Shown here: positions 1 to 9,683 of the stretch, in pieces | Position numbering within the stretch: the stretch's first letter is position 1 | Layout of the letters: every line of letters starts with the position of its first letter | Source: Leishmania donovani | Lineage: Eukaryota; Euglenozoa; Kinetoplastea; Trypanosomatida; Trypanosomatidae | Reading direction: 5' to 3' | NCBI RefSeq assembly: GCF_000227135.1 | Contig: NC_018260.1 | Coordinates: 956,553-1,020,552, forward strand | DNA: 64,000 bases | Notes under the pieces: model-generated | The model's input: only the letters and a program-made list of their open reading frames with translations | Databases searched by the model: none | Told to the model about the DNA's origin: nothing | Translations under genes and position numbers: made by a program

Positions 1-385
1 AGACCTCATCACGTCCATTCCGGCTAGGCCGCTGCGCGGCACGGTGGTGCCGGAGCCGGCACCGGTGGCGGCCGAAATGGCGCTTTCAGCCCCTGCAGCG
101 GCGTCCTCGGCGACCGTTGTCTCCGCTCCCGAACGGCGGCACTTGACTGCACCCGCATCGTCACCTGCCGTGACGGTGGCGGCGGCGTCACTGGAGCCAG
201 TGCCGCCTCCGACGTCCTCGGCTGCTCCAGCGGCAGCCACGGCGGCGCGCGGGGCGTCTGCACCCCAAATCGCCGCGGACCTCGACGCCGAGTTCGATGA
301 GCTCTTCGGTGACCTGACCGTGACGCCTGCAGCGGCGTCGCGTGTGGCGGGCCTCTCCGCCGCCGAAGCCGACGGCCTCCCTTGA
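1..385 (+). CDS. 3' end of a hypothetical protein (5' truncated by window edge)
   Basis: The frame is open from base 2 to a TGA at 383-385, so this is the last 127 codons of a gene that starts outside the window. No in-frame ATG occurs near the left edge; the earliest initiator-like codon is a GTG at 44, so the reading frame most simply continues from upstream. The visible part is dominated by Ala, Pro, Ser and Val with no predicted fold. A short acidic/aromatic patch, DAEFDELFGDL, sits about 33 residues from the C-terminus and could be a short linear binding motif. Third positions are GC-rich, like the other genes here. I do not recognise the family from this fragment. Confidence 0.7.
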   Translation, partial: DLITSIPARPLRGTVVPEPAPVAAEMALSAPAAASSATVVSAPERRHLTAPASSPAVTVAAASLEPVPPPTSSAAPAAATAARGASAPQIAADLDAEFDELFGDLTVTPAAASRVAGLSAAEADGLP

Positions 386-542
386 CCAGCATGCCCTCGT
401 CGATCCTTGAGGCGCTGCATCAGTGGTGCGGTTTGGCTGCGTTGTTGCTGATGTATGTTTGTGGCGTGTGCACGTGTGTCGGGGATTCTGTTGTGTTCGT
501 TTCAGCGAGCCCATTCTCTGGCGTACAGCAGGGAGTAGAGCA

Positions 543-579
543 CCACTCTATACGGCCTGTGGCAGGCCGTATAGAGTGG
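543..579. repeat. Perfect 17-bp inverted repeat with 3-base loop
   Basis: The arm CCACTCTATACGGCCTG (543-559) is followed by TGG (560-562) and by its exact reverse complement (563-579). It lies 158 bases after the stop codon of the first gene, in its presumed 3' UTR, and would fold into a very stable RNA stem-loop on either strand. Confidence 0.9.
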
Positions 580-1332
580 AGTTTCTCGGAGTTTGTGCGG
601 TGGAATGAACGTGGTGACGAGAAGGCGCTCTCTTTGTTTTCGGGTTGCCTTCCTTGTAATTCTCGTGCGAATGCTGTGAATGATTTGTTTTTGATCACCG
701 TAAATGTGTAGGGGCCGGCCAGTGGGCGAGCGTCTGTGGGTATCGTGGGCGTGTCCTCTTGGTAGGTGGGCGCCCCAGCAGGCCCGTGTCTTTTGCCCGC
801 TTGCGAGAGTGTTCCCCGCAGATGCGTGCACCATTATTGCTTTTAGAGGCTGAGGACCAGAAAATGCTGCAGCACACTGTGCTTTTTTTTTTCCTTTTCG
901 GCCTTTGAAGTGGATCCTCACGAGAGCGCATGCACAGGTGTTGACGCGCGCACGCGCACGTATATCTAGATACCCGTCTGAGCGCCTCCGGCTCACGTCG
1001 CCCCGTGCACTACCCCCAACGTTCCCAAGCAAAGATGTAGACTTTGCGCTGTCAGGCTTTACGTGGATGGTGCAGCCACCTTTCGGCCCACCTGACGTGC
1101 TTTCCCCTTGTCCTCTTTATATATACATACATGTGTGTGCGTGTGTGCTTATACATGGTTAGCGAATCGACACAGGCGCTCGTTCCGTTGACTGTGTTGC
1201 TCTTTTTTGTGTTTCATCGCTGTGATTGTCTTGTCGAGCCATTATCACGCTCCTTGCGCCCACGCCCTTCAACGGCTTGCTCCATCTCTTGCACCCACTC
1301 TCTGTGTGCTGGCGTGCCGGTCGGTGTGTCTC

Positions 1333-1352
1333 GGGGAGGGGCGGGGTGGGGG
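1333..1352 (+). other. G-quadruplex candidate with one-base loops
   Basis: Four runs of four to five G are separated by single A, C and T bases on the sense strand. One-base loops make this among the most stable quadruplex patterns, in DNA and in the transcript. Confidence 0.6.
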
Positions 1353-2331
1353 TGGAAGAAGCACTGCAGCAATGAATAGCATGGCTGGACAGCTGCAGTT
1401 GTAAAGCAGATGGAGGAGAGGCAGAGCGCTCACGTAGATCCACCGAGCCAGTGGCAAGCTGTCGATGAAACCTCGCTGTGCATGTGCTGTGGAGAAGAAG
1501 AGAAATCGAAAACAGCACTGGAAACTTTTACGCGCACACACGGATGTGTTGAAGGGGTTTGGAGCCATAGGGGAAATACGTCGTGCTTGTCCCACAGTGG
1601 TGAGTCAACGGATGTGGGTGTCGGTCGGCCAGTCAGCAGCATCCGCAGCGAAGTTGATGCCACAAGCAGACATTCACGCCGTAATGTGGAAACCGGGAGT
1701 AGCGTAGCTCATCCAGGATACGCCCCTCTGTCGTCTCTGCCGCGCATCATCCGCGCCCCAACACACACGCAGAGTGGGGAAGCCACTCCTTTGTTTCGCT
1801 GCTTTGTTGAGCTACCGGGAACAGGAGAAGGGAGAAGCGGCACACCGGAGTCACCTCCTCGTACGCCGCTGCGCTTTTTGTGCGTGCGCGGGCGGCATTC
1901 AGGACATCCAGTCTGCTCGATGTCCTCGACGGGGTTTTCACTGAATTAGTGTTGCCCTCTCTCGTTTCGTGCACGCAGCCGCGTCCCATCGACATGCTTC
2001 GTTCTCCCTGCCACTTCAAACCGAGATCATAACGCCGCTTTCTCTCCTCGTTCTCTGTCAGCGCTCCCGCCCCCACCCCTTTCTCGCTTCTTCTCTCGTT
2101 GATAAGTTTCTGCTTTCCCGCTGGCAAGGCGGGCTGGGCTTGTACCCGAAAGGCACTACGGCAGGCACGACGCTTCCTGTTCGTGTTTTGGCCGCGCGTG
2201 CGCCGCTCGCTCTCTCTCTGTCTGCCCACACACGTTTCTGCTTGCACTATTTTTTTTCTCATTTTTGCGGGCCAGTGCGTGTGCGGCACCTAGTTCTCAT
2301 TTTTATCCGTATCACCACGTACTCGTCCACG

Positions 2332-2353
2332 CACACACACACACACACACACA
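2332..2353. repeat. (CA)11 microsatellite
   Basis: An uninterrupted CA dinucleotide run in the intergenic region upstream of the NCA2-like gene. Such runs recur between genes in this window. Confidence 0.95.
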
Positions 2354-2970
2354 TGCAAGGCATTGAGACTGAGCCTATTGTGTGATTTCCTGCTATTCCA
2401 GCGTCCTTTGTCTCTCTCTCTCTCCGCGTACACACAGGGGAGCAACAAGTCGTCCACCCGTCGCCCTCATCTTTGTGTGAGCCACTGCGCCGCAAGAATC
2501 TGAGGGGAGCGTCTCGCTCGCACAGTCTTACGCGGACACACTGTTCTCTCTACTCCGTCTATCCACTCCCCTACGGGTCGCCCATAGCCCGTTGCGGCGC
2601 GCTTCTCACTTCAACTCCCTCTCCATCGATCACCCTCCATCAGCCGCGGCGAGACAGAGCGCGTGCTTAGCCGACATATCCGTACGCACTGCTACTTCCC
2701 TATATATATATTTCACATGTGCTTCTGTCTTCCTAGCTCTGCACGAACACACACTCACACACACGAGCACACGGAAGCACGTCCGCAGAGGTAGCCGTCC
2801 TCACGTAACTTGGTGCCCATGCTTTTGTATGCTTGTTTGCTCTCTTTTCTCTCGCGTGCTCTCTTGCTCTTAGGCCTCTGCTTTGCCTTTCTCCAGTCTC
2901 GGTGCCTTCGACGAGGTGCGCGTCTGCCGCGTGCACGAGGACGGAGACGCGGTGCCGTGTTGGGCCAACC

Positions 2971-3030
2971 ATGTGTGTGAAGGGGTGCCTTAGCAGAAAG
3001 AGTGCAAGCGGAAGAGGGGAGACTTGGTGA
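2971..3030 (+). other. Upstream ORF of 19 codons ahead of NCA2-like gene
   Basis: An ATG at 2971 lies between the predicted splice acceptors (2873/2896) and the main start at 3063. It opens a 19-residue frame ending in TGA at 3028-3030, 32 bases before the main ATG. If the acceptor is where predicted, scanning ribosomes meet this ORF first. Confidence 0.4.
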
Positions 3031-3062
3031 ACCGCCAACGTTCACCGTCTTTGTAGAACGCC

Positions 3063-6000
3063 ATGACCACGCACGGTGTCGACGTGCGCACACCCATTTT
3101 CTACCGTCACAGTTTTGCCAACGTGCTGGAGGCGCAGTCAGGCAAGGTCTACGCTCGCTTTACTCACACCCCTCTTATCGCGGAGCACCTGCCGCATGGG
3201 GCGGTGAGTGGCGCGCTCATTGAACAGTACGCTGCCACCCACCTTCACACCCTCGTCGACTTGGAGAAACTTCTGCGCGCCGTACTGGACGAGACTTTCG
3301 GCGCTCATGCCAGCCTACACCATCCTGCCGCCTCGATGCGCGAAGGCGGGAGTGACGAACTCAACGCTACCATCCTCTCTCCGTCAAGCGCCATACTGCC
3401 AGGAAGCTCTGCACCAGCGGAGGATGGCATGGGTGGAGAACAAGCCGCTACAGTTGGCTCCACACCACGTGGCGCAGATGCTGATGCGCGACAAATCCAC
3501 CCAGCGCATCCACGGGGATGTGGCGAGTTCGCTGTTGAGCAGGAGGCGTGCACGTCACCGCGCAAGCTGCCGTTGCCCGTCTCTTTCCCTGCGGACCCTC
3601 CCTCGGTGGCGCCCTCATTCGAAGCAGCGAATTCCGATAGGCAAAAGGCCTCAGTGGCGGCCGGGGCCTCCGTCCACGGAGCCGCCTCGCACCTCTGGGA
3701 GCGGCTGCGTGGGTGGGCACGACGCACTGACTCCGCCGCCGCTGCTCCTCTCCCTCGCTCCACCTCGAATATCTCCCTTAGCGCTGCTGCGGCTAACTCG
3801 AATGTTGCGAGGACGCGGCGAACTCGCGTCCCGCAGTGGGTGCGTGCCCCCTTCGCACCCACGCCGGGACTCGCTGCCCTCCGCGTGTCGACAAGCGTCA
3901 GTGCCGCGCCGGCGATGCGCTGGATGCGTTCTCCGGCACCCGTCCTCTCCGTTTCTCCGAGCGAGTCAGCCGCTGCCTCGCAGAGAGCCGAGACTCACCA
4001 CACGACCTCGCCTGACGCGGTCGTGATCACCCAGTCCTCTCAGCTGCGGAATACCGCAGACATGCACGACAACGATGATGCTGGCGGTGGCCGCGCTCGC
4101 CAAGGAGATGACGGTGACGCTTCTTCATCACATCTCACGCAGACGCCGCGCCGGTATACGCATGGTCCCTCCCCCGCGGAACGGGATCCGGCGAGTATGT
4201 CGCTGGATATCCAGGTGCCCCCGGGGCAGCTCACACCCACTGCATCGCACACAAACGTTCACGAGAAAGGGGGTGCATTGACGGCGGATGCGAGACGGAC
4301 GCATCCGGTGGTTTCACCGAGCAAGATGGTGTTCATGGCTGCCACAGCAGCGGGCGAGAGAGCCGGAGACGGGATCAACGTTCCTGCTGCTCCCTCCCGT
4401 GCAACTGCACAACTAGGTGCTGGCCACGACACACGGCAAAACGGCTCCGATGTCAGCGGAGAGCAGCTTAGTGAAGATCGACTTCTGCCACGCCCTCGAC
4501 ACGGCGGCAGCAGCGGCGCTAGTGGAGGGGCGGCCGGCGCCTCCACAGACCTCCGCAGTGCGGGGCCGTCATTATCGTTTAGCCATACATGGCACACTGG
4601 CGACGTACAGGCGCCGTCGATTCCCCCAACGACGACGCGTATACCGCAAAGAAGGACAAGTGCGGCGAGCTGCTGGGACAGGCGTGCCTACGCAACAGAG
4701 CTTGTCGGGTGGCTTCACTTGCTGGTGTGGGTGCGGTGGCAGGTGATTCACTTCCTCCGTGACCTCTCAGGGGTGCAGGGCTTTGTGGCATGGAGTGCGT
4801 GGTACTGGTCTTGGGCTCAGGAGCATCCGCGCCAAGCCGCCTTTCACCAAGCACTCTCCTCCGCGTCTTTTTGGCGAGGTATGTGGTCGCATGGCTTGCA
4901 CGCGCAGCTGAACCAGGTTCAGTATGAGATCAGCAGGCACATGTTCACGCTGCAGAGCGTCTTTCAGCTCATTGTCAGCTATATCGGGGCGGTTTATACG
5001 GCACTGGAGCAGCTGAACACGCTCGTGGTGCAGGTGCAGCGCAGCTGTGAGGTAATGATGTCGCCCGTGGCAGCGGCTGCAGCAGTGGCGGTCGCACGAG
5101 CACCCGTGGCGACGGCTGGTAGTGGTCGCGCGACGTCGCCGTTGCCAACGAACTACGCCAACGCTCACCTTGGCGGGGGTGCTTTGGGCTGTGACTCCAA
5201 GGCAAACCAGAACAGCATGCTCTGGAGTCCGATCGCGGCGGGCGTGGGGGGCGGAAGAGCTTCCTCGCTCACGCAGGGCTCCCGCGGCCGCGCCGGCTCT
5301 CAGCAGAGAAGAGGCCAGAGCGCTTTTGCCAGCGCCGCAGCGTCGGTGACGCCGCACGCGCGCCGCGGCCTGCACGATGAGGCCGAGCGCGAGAGTGAAA
5401 TCAGCTTCTTTGAAGAGGAGATGGAGGCGGCCTCGTCTTTGCACGCCATGGACGAGCTGCGTCGTGCCGTGTGGTCGATGCTGCAACAGCTGAAGACGAT
5501 GTTTTGCCCTGATGGGCTGCCGCTAGATGTGCTGGAGGTTAATGACCAGGTTCGCTTTCCTTGGAGTGGTGGCGGTGGCGGCCTCTCTGCTGCGGGGCCG
5601 GCTACTGCCTCCATTGCGAGACCTGACTCACAAGCCGCACTGCACCGGTCAGACGAAAACGCGCTCTTAGGCATGTCTGTACTTGATGAGGCGGTGCCAG
5701 CAGCTCAGTGTAGTGGCCATCAGGTTCACTTTGCCGAGGCCGGCACATCTTGCGCCCACAACGGCAGCGGGCTGGATGGAGGTCAACCGCCGAGCGTTCG
5801 CGAAGGGGCGCGGGTGCTGCTGCAGTGCGTGCAGTGCTCGCAGGTGCTGCTGCGGCGCCTGACGGTGCTGGTGCAGCGTGCTCACAGCCCACCGACGGCG
5901 CGGCACTGGCGGCGCATCCTTGTCGCGGCCTTCACGATCGTGCCGCCGTTCATGTGGGTATACACAAAGTCGCCGACGGAGCTGGTGGCGATTGCCCGGA

Positions 6001-7124
6001 AGACGGTGATAGTGGGGCGGCAGGTGCTCTGGTCTTACGTGATCGACCCTGTCATGCAACTGCGCGAGTCCCTCTCCTACGTTCGCCCCGGTGTCGAGGA
6101 CCGTCGCGGCGCAGTCGAGCGGGATGCCGTGTCGCTTGCTAATATCATTCGCGACTTTCATGAAGACATGTACCCGAGCATGCCGCAGAAACGGCTGGAA
6201 GAGCTGCGCGATCGCACGTTCAAGCGTTTGCAAGCTGGCGTTGCGGACCCGGAGGGCCTGGGCCTGATCGACGAGCAGTACCGCCACTCTGTGCGACACC
6301 CGATTCGCAGTGTCCTGTTCGGCCACCTGCCGCGAATCATGCTCATCCAGCTCTCGTACCAGGCGCTGGAGGTGAGCCGCGTGGCCAACGGCATTGACGA
6401 GGTGCTGGAGGGCAATGACATCAACTTCAAGATCATGGCGATGATGCCGGTCTTCCTGGCCGGTGGCCTGCTGGCTACGTGGGGCCTCTTTCGCTACCGG
6501 TTCAAGTACAAGCCTGTGCGCCTCCGCATGAAGCTCCTCTGGCGCTCTCTGTTCCGCGTTATCAGCTTCGCTGGCAACGGCGAGGGGCTTGTCCTGCCAT
6601 TTTTGCGCATCACCGCGCAGCAGCAGGGCATCCGTCCCCATGCCGAGGCCACCGCACTCGTCGTCGACTTTCCACGCGCGCAGACAAATCTCGCCGGGGC
6701 GACCGGTCGGCTTTGTAGCACGAAAGCTCGGCGCCATGCGCATTCATCTGCAGCTGCGGTAGGCGCCACATTGGACTCTTCGCTGCCGTCGCGAAACACG
6801 GAGCGGGGTGGCAGTGGGCGCATGGATGATATTGACACGGCCGCCTTTAGCGAGTCAGGCAGAGATTCGGAGAGCTCGTCCGACGAGTCGCGAAGCGCCT
6901 CTGGCAGCGCTGTGACGGCCCGCCAACTCAACAACTACGAGCAAGGCATGGTGCTGCTCTTGTCGCATGTGATGCGCTCCATCGCAGCGGAGCACCTTCG
7001 CTCTTATGCCTTCTTTCACGAGCTGATGGAGGACTTGAACGACTTGGAGAGCGTGCAGAGCACACGACGTCAGCGACTGGCAACCCTGACGCGCATGCGG
7101 GCCACCCACACGTACTTTTTCTGA
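3063..7124 (+). CDS. NCA2: NCA2-family mitochondrial membrane protein, very long form
   Basis: Encodes 1353 residues. The last 300 resemble the NCA2 family (nuclear control of ATP synthase expression; mitochondrial membrane proteins). From about residue 1068 there is a YRHSVRHPIRSVLFGHLPR stretch, then an LIQ..YQALEV segment, then GIDEVLEGNDINFKIMA leading into a membrane segment. This is the NCA2 pattern of a conserved G-x-L, LIQ, an ID-x-x-L and N-x-x-NF preceding a hydrophobic helix. Predicted membrane segments are at about 952-969 and 1125-1143. The N-terminal ~900 residues are mostly low-complexity Ser/Ala/Pro/Gly, interrupted by a Trp-rich part near residues 555-620 (LHLLVWVRW, WSAWYWSW). 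Fungal and plant family members are roughly 600-650 residues, so this one is about twice as long. The ATG at 3063 is the first in frame. The role in ATP synthase control is inferred from the family only. Confidence 0.75.
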   Translation: MTTHGVDVRTPIFYRHSFANVLEAQSGKVYARFTHTPLIAEHLPHGAVSGALIEQYAATHLHTLVDLEKLLRAVLDETFGAHASLHHPAASMREGGSDELNATILSPSSAILPGSSAPAEDGMGGEQAATVGSTPRGADADARQIHPAHPRGCGEFAVEQEACTSPRKLPLPVSFPADPPSVAPSFEAANSDRQKASVAAGASVHGAASHLWERLRGWARRTDSAAAAPLPRSTSNISLSAAAANSNVARTRRTRVPQWVRAPFAPTPGLAALRVSTSVSAAPAMRWMRSPAPVLSVSPSESAAASQRAETHHTTSPDAVVITQSSQLRNTADMHDNDDAGGGRARQGDDGDASSSHLTQTPRRYTHGPSPAERDPASMSLDIQVPPGQLTPTASHTNVHEKGGALTADARRTHPVVSPSKMVFMAATAAGERAGDGINVPAAPSRATAQLGAGHDTRQNGSDVSGEQLSEDRLLPRPRHGGSSGASGGAAGASTDLRSAGPSLSFSHTWHTGDVQAPSIPPTTTRIPQRRTSAASCWDRRAYATELVGWLHLLVWVRWQVIHFLRDLSGVQGFVAWSAWYWSWAQEHPRQAAFHQALSSASFWRGMWSHGLHAQLNQVQYEISRHMFTLQSVFQLIVSYIGAVYTALEQLNTLVVQVQRSCEVMMSPVAAAAAVAVARAPVATAGSGRATSPLPTNYANAHLGGGALGCDSKANQNSMLWSPIAAGVGGGRASSLTQGSRGRAGSQQRRGQSAFASAAASVTPHARRGLHDEAERESEISFFEEEMEAASSLHAMDELRRAVWSMLQQLKTMFCPDGLPLDVLEVNDQVRFPWSGGGGGLSAAGPATASIARPDSQAALHRSDENALLGMSVLDEAVPAAQCSGHQVHFAEAGTSCAHNGSGLDGGQPPSVREGARVLLQCVQCSQVLLRRLTVLVQRAHSPPTARHWRRILVAAFTIVPPFMWVYTKSPTELVAIARKTVIVGRQVLWSYVIDPVMQLRESLSYVRPGVEDRRGAVERDAVSLANIIRDFHEDMYPSMPQKRLEELRDRTFKRLQAGVADPEGLGLIDEQYRHSVRHPIRSVLFGHLPRIMLIQLSYQALEVSRVANGIDEVLEGNDINFKIMAMMPVFLAGGLLATWGLFRYRFKYKPVRLRMKLLWRSLFRVISFAGNGEGLVLPFLRITAQQQGIRPHAEATALVVDFPRAQTNLAGATGRLCSTKARRHAHSSAAAVGATLDSSLPSRNTERGGSGRMDDIDTAAFSESGRDSESSSDESRSASGSAVTARQLNNYEQGMVLLLSHVMRSIAAEHLRSYAFFHELMEDLNDLESVQSTRRQRLATLTRMRATHTYFF

Positions 7125-7991
7125 GAGTCCCACATGCGCCGGTGTATGCCGCTGAGGGTTATTTGGGTGGGTGGAAAGAGCTCCCGTTTTCTGTCTAGTC
7201 TTGTCTGCTGTTGCGTTCTTTTTGGGAGTGGGCTGTGCTGAAGTGGCCCCTGTCTCGTGATGGCGTATGCGTGTACTTTACAGGGAAGTTAAAGTGAGGC
7301 GAGCCTGCCCTCTTTCTCGCTATCGAGAAACCAACGAACCAAACTTCTTCTATCATTATTTTTTTTTTCCTTTTGTCCGCTCCTTTTCGGGGGGCTGCGG
7401 GGGCACCGCGGATCTGGCGGATGGGCGAGCTCACCAACGAGGAGGGGGGCGAGAGAGAAGAACACACGCTGGGGGAGGGGAGGGCCGCGCCTTTTCTTCT
7501 TTCGCTTCTCTCTCCTCGCCTGTCGTTCCCTCTTGTGCCATGTCGGCCAAGCACGCGCGGCGAGGCGCTCCTTTTCTTGTTGAGTTTATCAATTTTTCGT
7601 TGTTGTCGTTGCCCCCTCCTCCTCCTCTGCCTGTCCGTTCTTTCCTTGCCCCGTTGCACCTCTACTAGCTCGCGCGCCCTATGCGCTCATGGAAGTGGCC
7701 GTCACCGCCGCAGAAAGAGAGGGGGCGAAGGGAGGGGAGAGGGGGTACGCCGCAACAATACCAACAACAACATCCAAAGACGGACAACAGCAATTTCAAG
7801 AACATGGTGGTGCATGCGCTTTTGTCTTCCTCGCTGCCTTCTTCACCCTTCCCTCTCCTTCGTTGACCGACCGTTTTCTTTGTTGGTCTACTGCTTGTGC
7901 ACCCACGAACGCAACCTCCTGTCTCTGAAGCGACGAGGTATCGACCAGAGACGGCAGTCGGCAGCATATTCATTAACGCAGCCACATTCCA
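7125..7991. other. Intergenic region with splice-acceptor tracts
   Basis: Contains T/C-rich tracts at about 7350-7390, 7490-7540 and 7825-7865. The AG at 7929-7930 is a plausible acceptor for the next gene, because no ATG occurs between it and the start at 7992. No gene was seen. Confidence 0.6.
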
Positions 7992-9683
7992 ATGGCACCG
8001 AAGAAGTCTTCGGCGGCGGCGAAGAAGGCCTCAACGGCGGCCAGCGCCGCAAAGCGTGGGCAGGATGCGCAGCAGAAGCGGGCGCTGAAGGAGAAGGTGG
8101 AACAGGAGGCACTTGCGCAGTGGATCGACTCCATCGACCCGTTGCTCGACAAGGCCGCTGAGAACCCGATTCAGATGGAGGAGCTTTTTTCAACGAAGCT
8201 GGTGCACCGCACTTTTTCTCAGCCTGGCACCGGGGAGCGGCCGTACGACTGGAGCGAGTTCCGCAAGGTGCTCGAAAGCCGCAACGCCAGCAGCCCGCGC
8301 TGGTTCATGCAGCTGCGCGAAGAGGACCTGCTCTCTGGCGACGATGGTATGGAGGGTGTCACGGTGGACTGCTACATCATTGCCGAGGCCATGCAGCCGA
8401 CGGTAGCGCCAGGGGAGTACATTGTAAAGGTCCACTGGCCCTACAGCGACGCCGAGGACAACGCCCCAGAGCGCATTCTACCTCTGGAGGGTCAGGGCAT
8501 GTGTTGGCGACGCGTTGTGAAGGCGGACGGCAGCGACATGAACGTGTTTCTTCTACAGAAGCGCGGAAAGACCGCCAGCGCGGGCGGCAGTGGGGCTGCC
8601 GCTACCGCCACGCTTGCCTCACCCGTCTTCGCCTTCGGTGCCTCAGCCAGCAGCACGGCGGCGGCAGCAGCAGGTGCCCCCACAACCACAAGTGCGCCTG
8701 GCTTCAGCTTTGGAAACACGCCCTCCGCAGTAGGCTCTGCGCAATTGACCGCGGCCACCAGCGCTACCTCGGCGACGCCGGGGTTCGGGTTTGGCTTTGG
8801 CGCTGCGCCTCAGTCAGTGGGAGAGGCTCCTGCAGGCGTCGCGTCGGGTTCCTCCAACGGCATCTCCTTCAGCTTCAGTTTCGGACAGCAGGCAGCGAAG
8901 CCACCCGCCCCAGGCAGCGTTGACTTTGGATTCTCACCGGCGACGCAGACTCCCGCCGGCGCCGCTACCAAGCCTCCACTACCGGGCTCCTCGACCGCGG
9001 CACCAGTCGCAGAGGAGTCTGGCGAAGTCAAGGTGCAGCCCCTCAAGACATCAGAGGTCCTTTTCGCTCTGTGGACGCGTAAGCGGCTGACGGACCTAGC
9101 CAAGGAGATCCGCTCTGGCAGCCGCATCGTGCGCGAGGACTTCCCGCTGGATGGCACCAAGAAGATCAAGCTGGTCATGCAGAATGACCGCAAGGACGAC
9201 GTCGCGACTACCGCGCGCGGGCTGCTGCTCAATCGACTCTTCGCCAAGCAAAACGACGGCGTCAAGGCGATCGACAGGTGGATCAACGACTGCCCCGTTT
9301 TCGACGAGGCGCTGACGTCGGCGCTGCAGGGGTTCCGTGAGCGACAGCTGAGCGAGCTCGCGAGCAAGTCAGACCTGTTTCAAAGCCTCCACAACCAGTA
9401 CTACGCCAAGATTGCGGCGGAGCTGCAGCGCATTGTCGCCTTACGCGACACAGCGGCTAACAAGGAGCTGGAGCGCATCAATGCCATCATGAGCCAGATT
9501 AAAGAGCGCACGTTGGCGGAGAAGAGCGGCTTCCGCCTCCTCAAGTTCTACGCCAAGAACGACGTACAAAAATTCCGGCCCTTCGGCAAAATCAGCGGCA
9601 TCTCTGAGATGGGCGAGTCGGTGGACGTGTGCGTCCCTCCTGCGCACGTGAACATCAACCCCTTTACTGGGAAGCCGATCTAG
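7992..9683 (+). CDS. FG-repeat nucleoporin-like protein
   Basis: 563 residues in three parts. Residues 1-40 are Lys/Ala-rich. Residues about 38-190 look folded (WIDSIDPLLDKAAENP, then a Trp/Arg-rich segment ending in NVFLLQKR). Residues about 200-330 are Ala/Gly/Ser/Pro-rich with phenylalanine-glycine repeats: FAFG, FSFG, FGFGFG, FSFSFG and FGF. The remaining part is helical and charged, with a likely coiled coil near 445-500 (AAELQRIVALRD through QIKERTLAEKS). FSFG-type repeats are characteristic of nuclear pore proteins that bind transport receptors, so a pore or nuclear transport role is likely. I could not match it to a specific trypanosomatid Nup. A shuttling transport cofactor with FG repeats is an alternative. 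The ATG at 7992 is the first after the predicted acceptor. Confidence 0.7.
   Translation: MAPKKSSAAAKKASTAASAAKRGQDAQQKRALKEKVEQEALAQWIDSIDPLLDKAAENPIQMEELFSTKLVHRTFSQPGTGERPYDWSEFRKVLESRNASSPRWFMQLREEDLLSGDDGMEGVTVDCYIIAEAMQPTVAPGEYIVKVHWPYSDAEDNAPERILPLEGQGMCWRRVVKADGSDMNVFLLQKRGKTASAGGSGAAATATLASPVFAFGASASSTAAAAAGAPTTTSAPGFSFGNTPSAVGSAQLTAATSATSATPGFGFGFGAAPQSVGEAPAGVASGSSNGISFSFSFGQQAAKPPAPGSVDFGFSPATQTPAGAATKPPLPGSSTAAPVAEESGEVKVQPLKTSEVLFALWTRKRLTDLAKEIRSGSRIVREDFPLDGTKKIKLVMQNDRKDDVATTARGLLLNRLFAKQNDGVKAIDRWINDCPVFDEALTSALQGFRERQLSELASKSDLFQSLHNQYYAKIAAELQRIVALRDTAANKELERINAIMSQIKERTLAEKSGFRLLKFYAKNDVQKFRPFGKISGISEMGESVDVCVPPAHVNINPFTGKPI

Larger units (their letters stand above)
386..3062. 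other. Intergenic region: 3' UTR of first gene and 5' UTR of NCA2-like gene
   Basis: About 2.7 kb without a supported gene. It holds a perfect hairpin (543-579), a tight G-quadruplex candidate (1333-1352), a (CA)11 microsatellite (2332-2353), and pyrimidine tracts around 2837-2895. The AG dinucleotides at 2872-2873 and 2895-2896 after the last tract are the best predicted spliced-leader acceptors for the downstream gene. A 179-codon open frame from an ATG at 1410 has third-position GC near 50 percent, unlike real genes here, and is not called. Confidence 0.7.

Noticed and set aside
1410..1949. 179-codon + strand ORF with ATG
   Set aside because: Third-position GC is about 50 percent, unlike true genes here; no pyrimidine tract and acceptor directly upstream; no recognisable content.
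5667..6743. 358-codon minus-strand ORF inside the NCA2-like gene
   Set aside because: Antisense shadow; the + strand frame carries the NCA2 signature.
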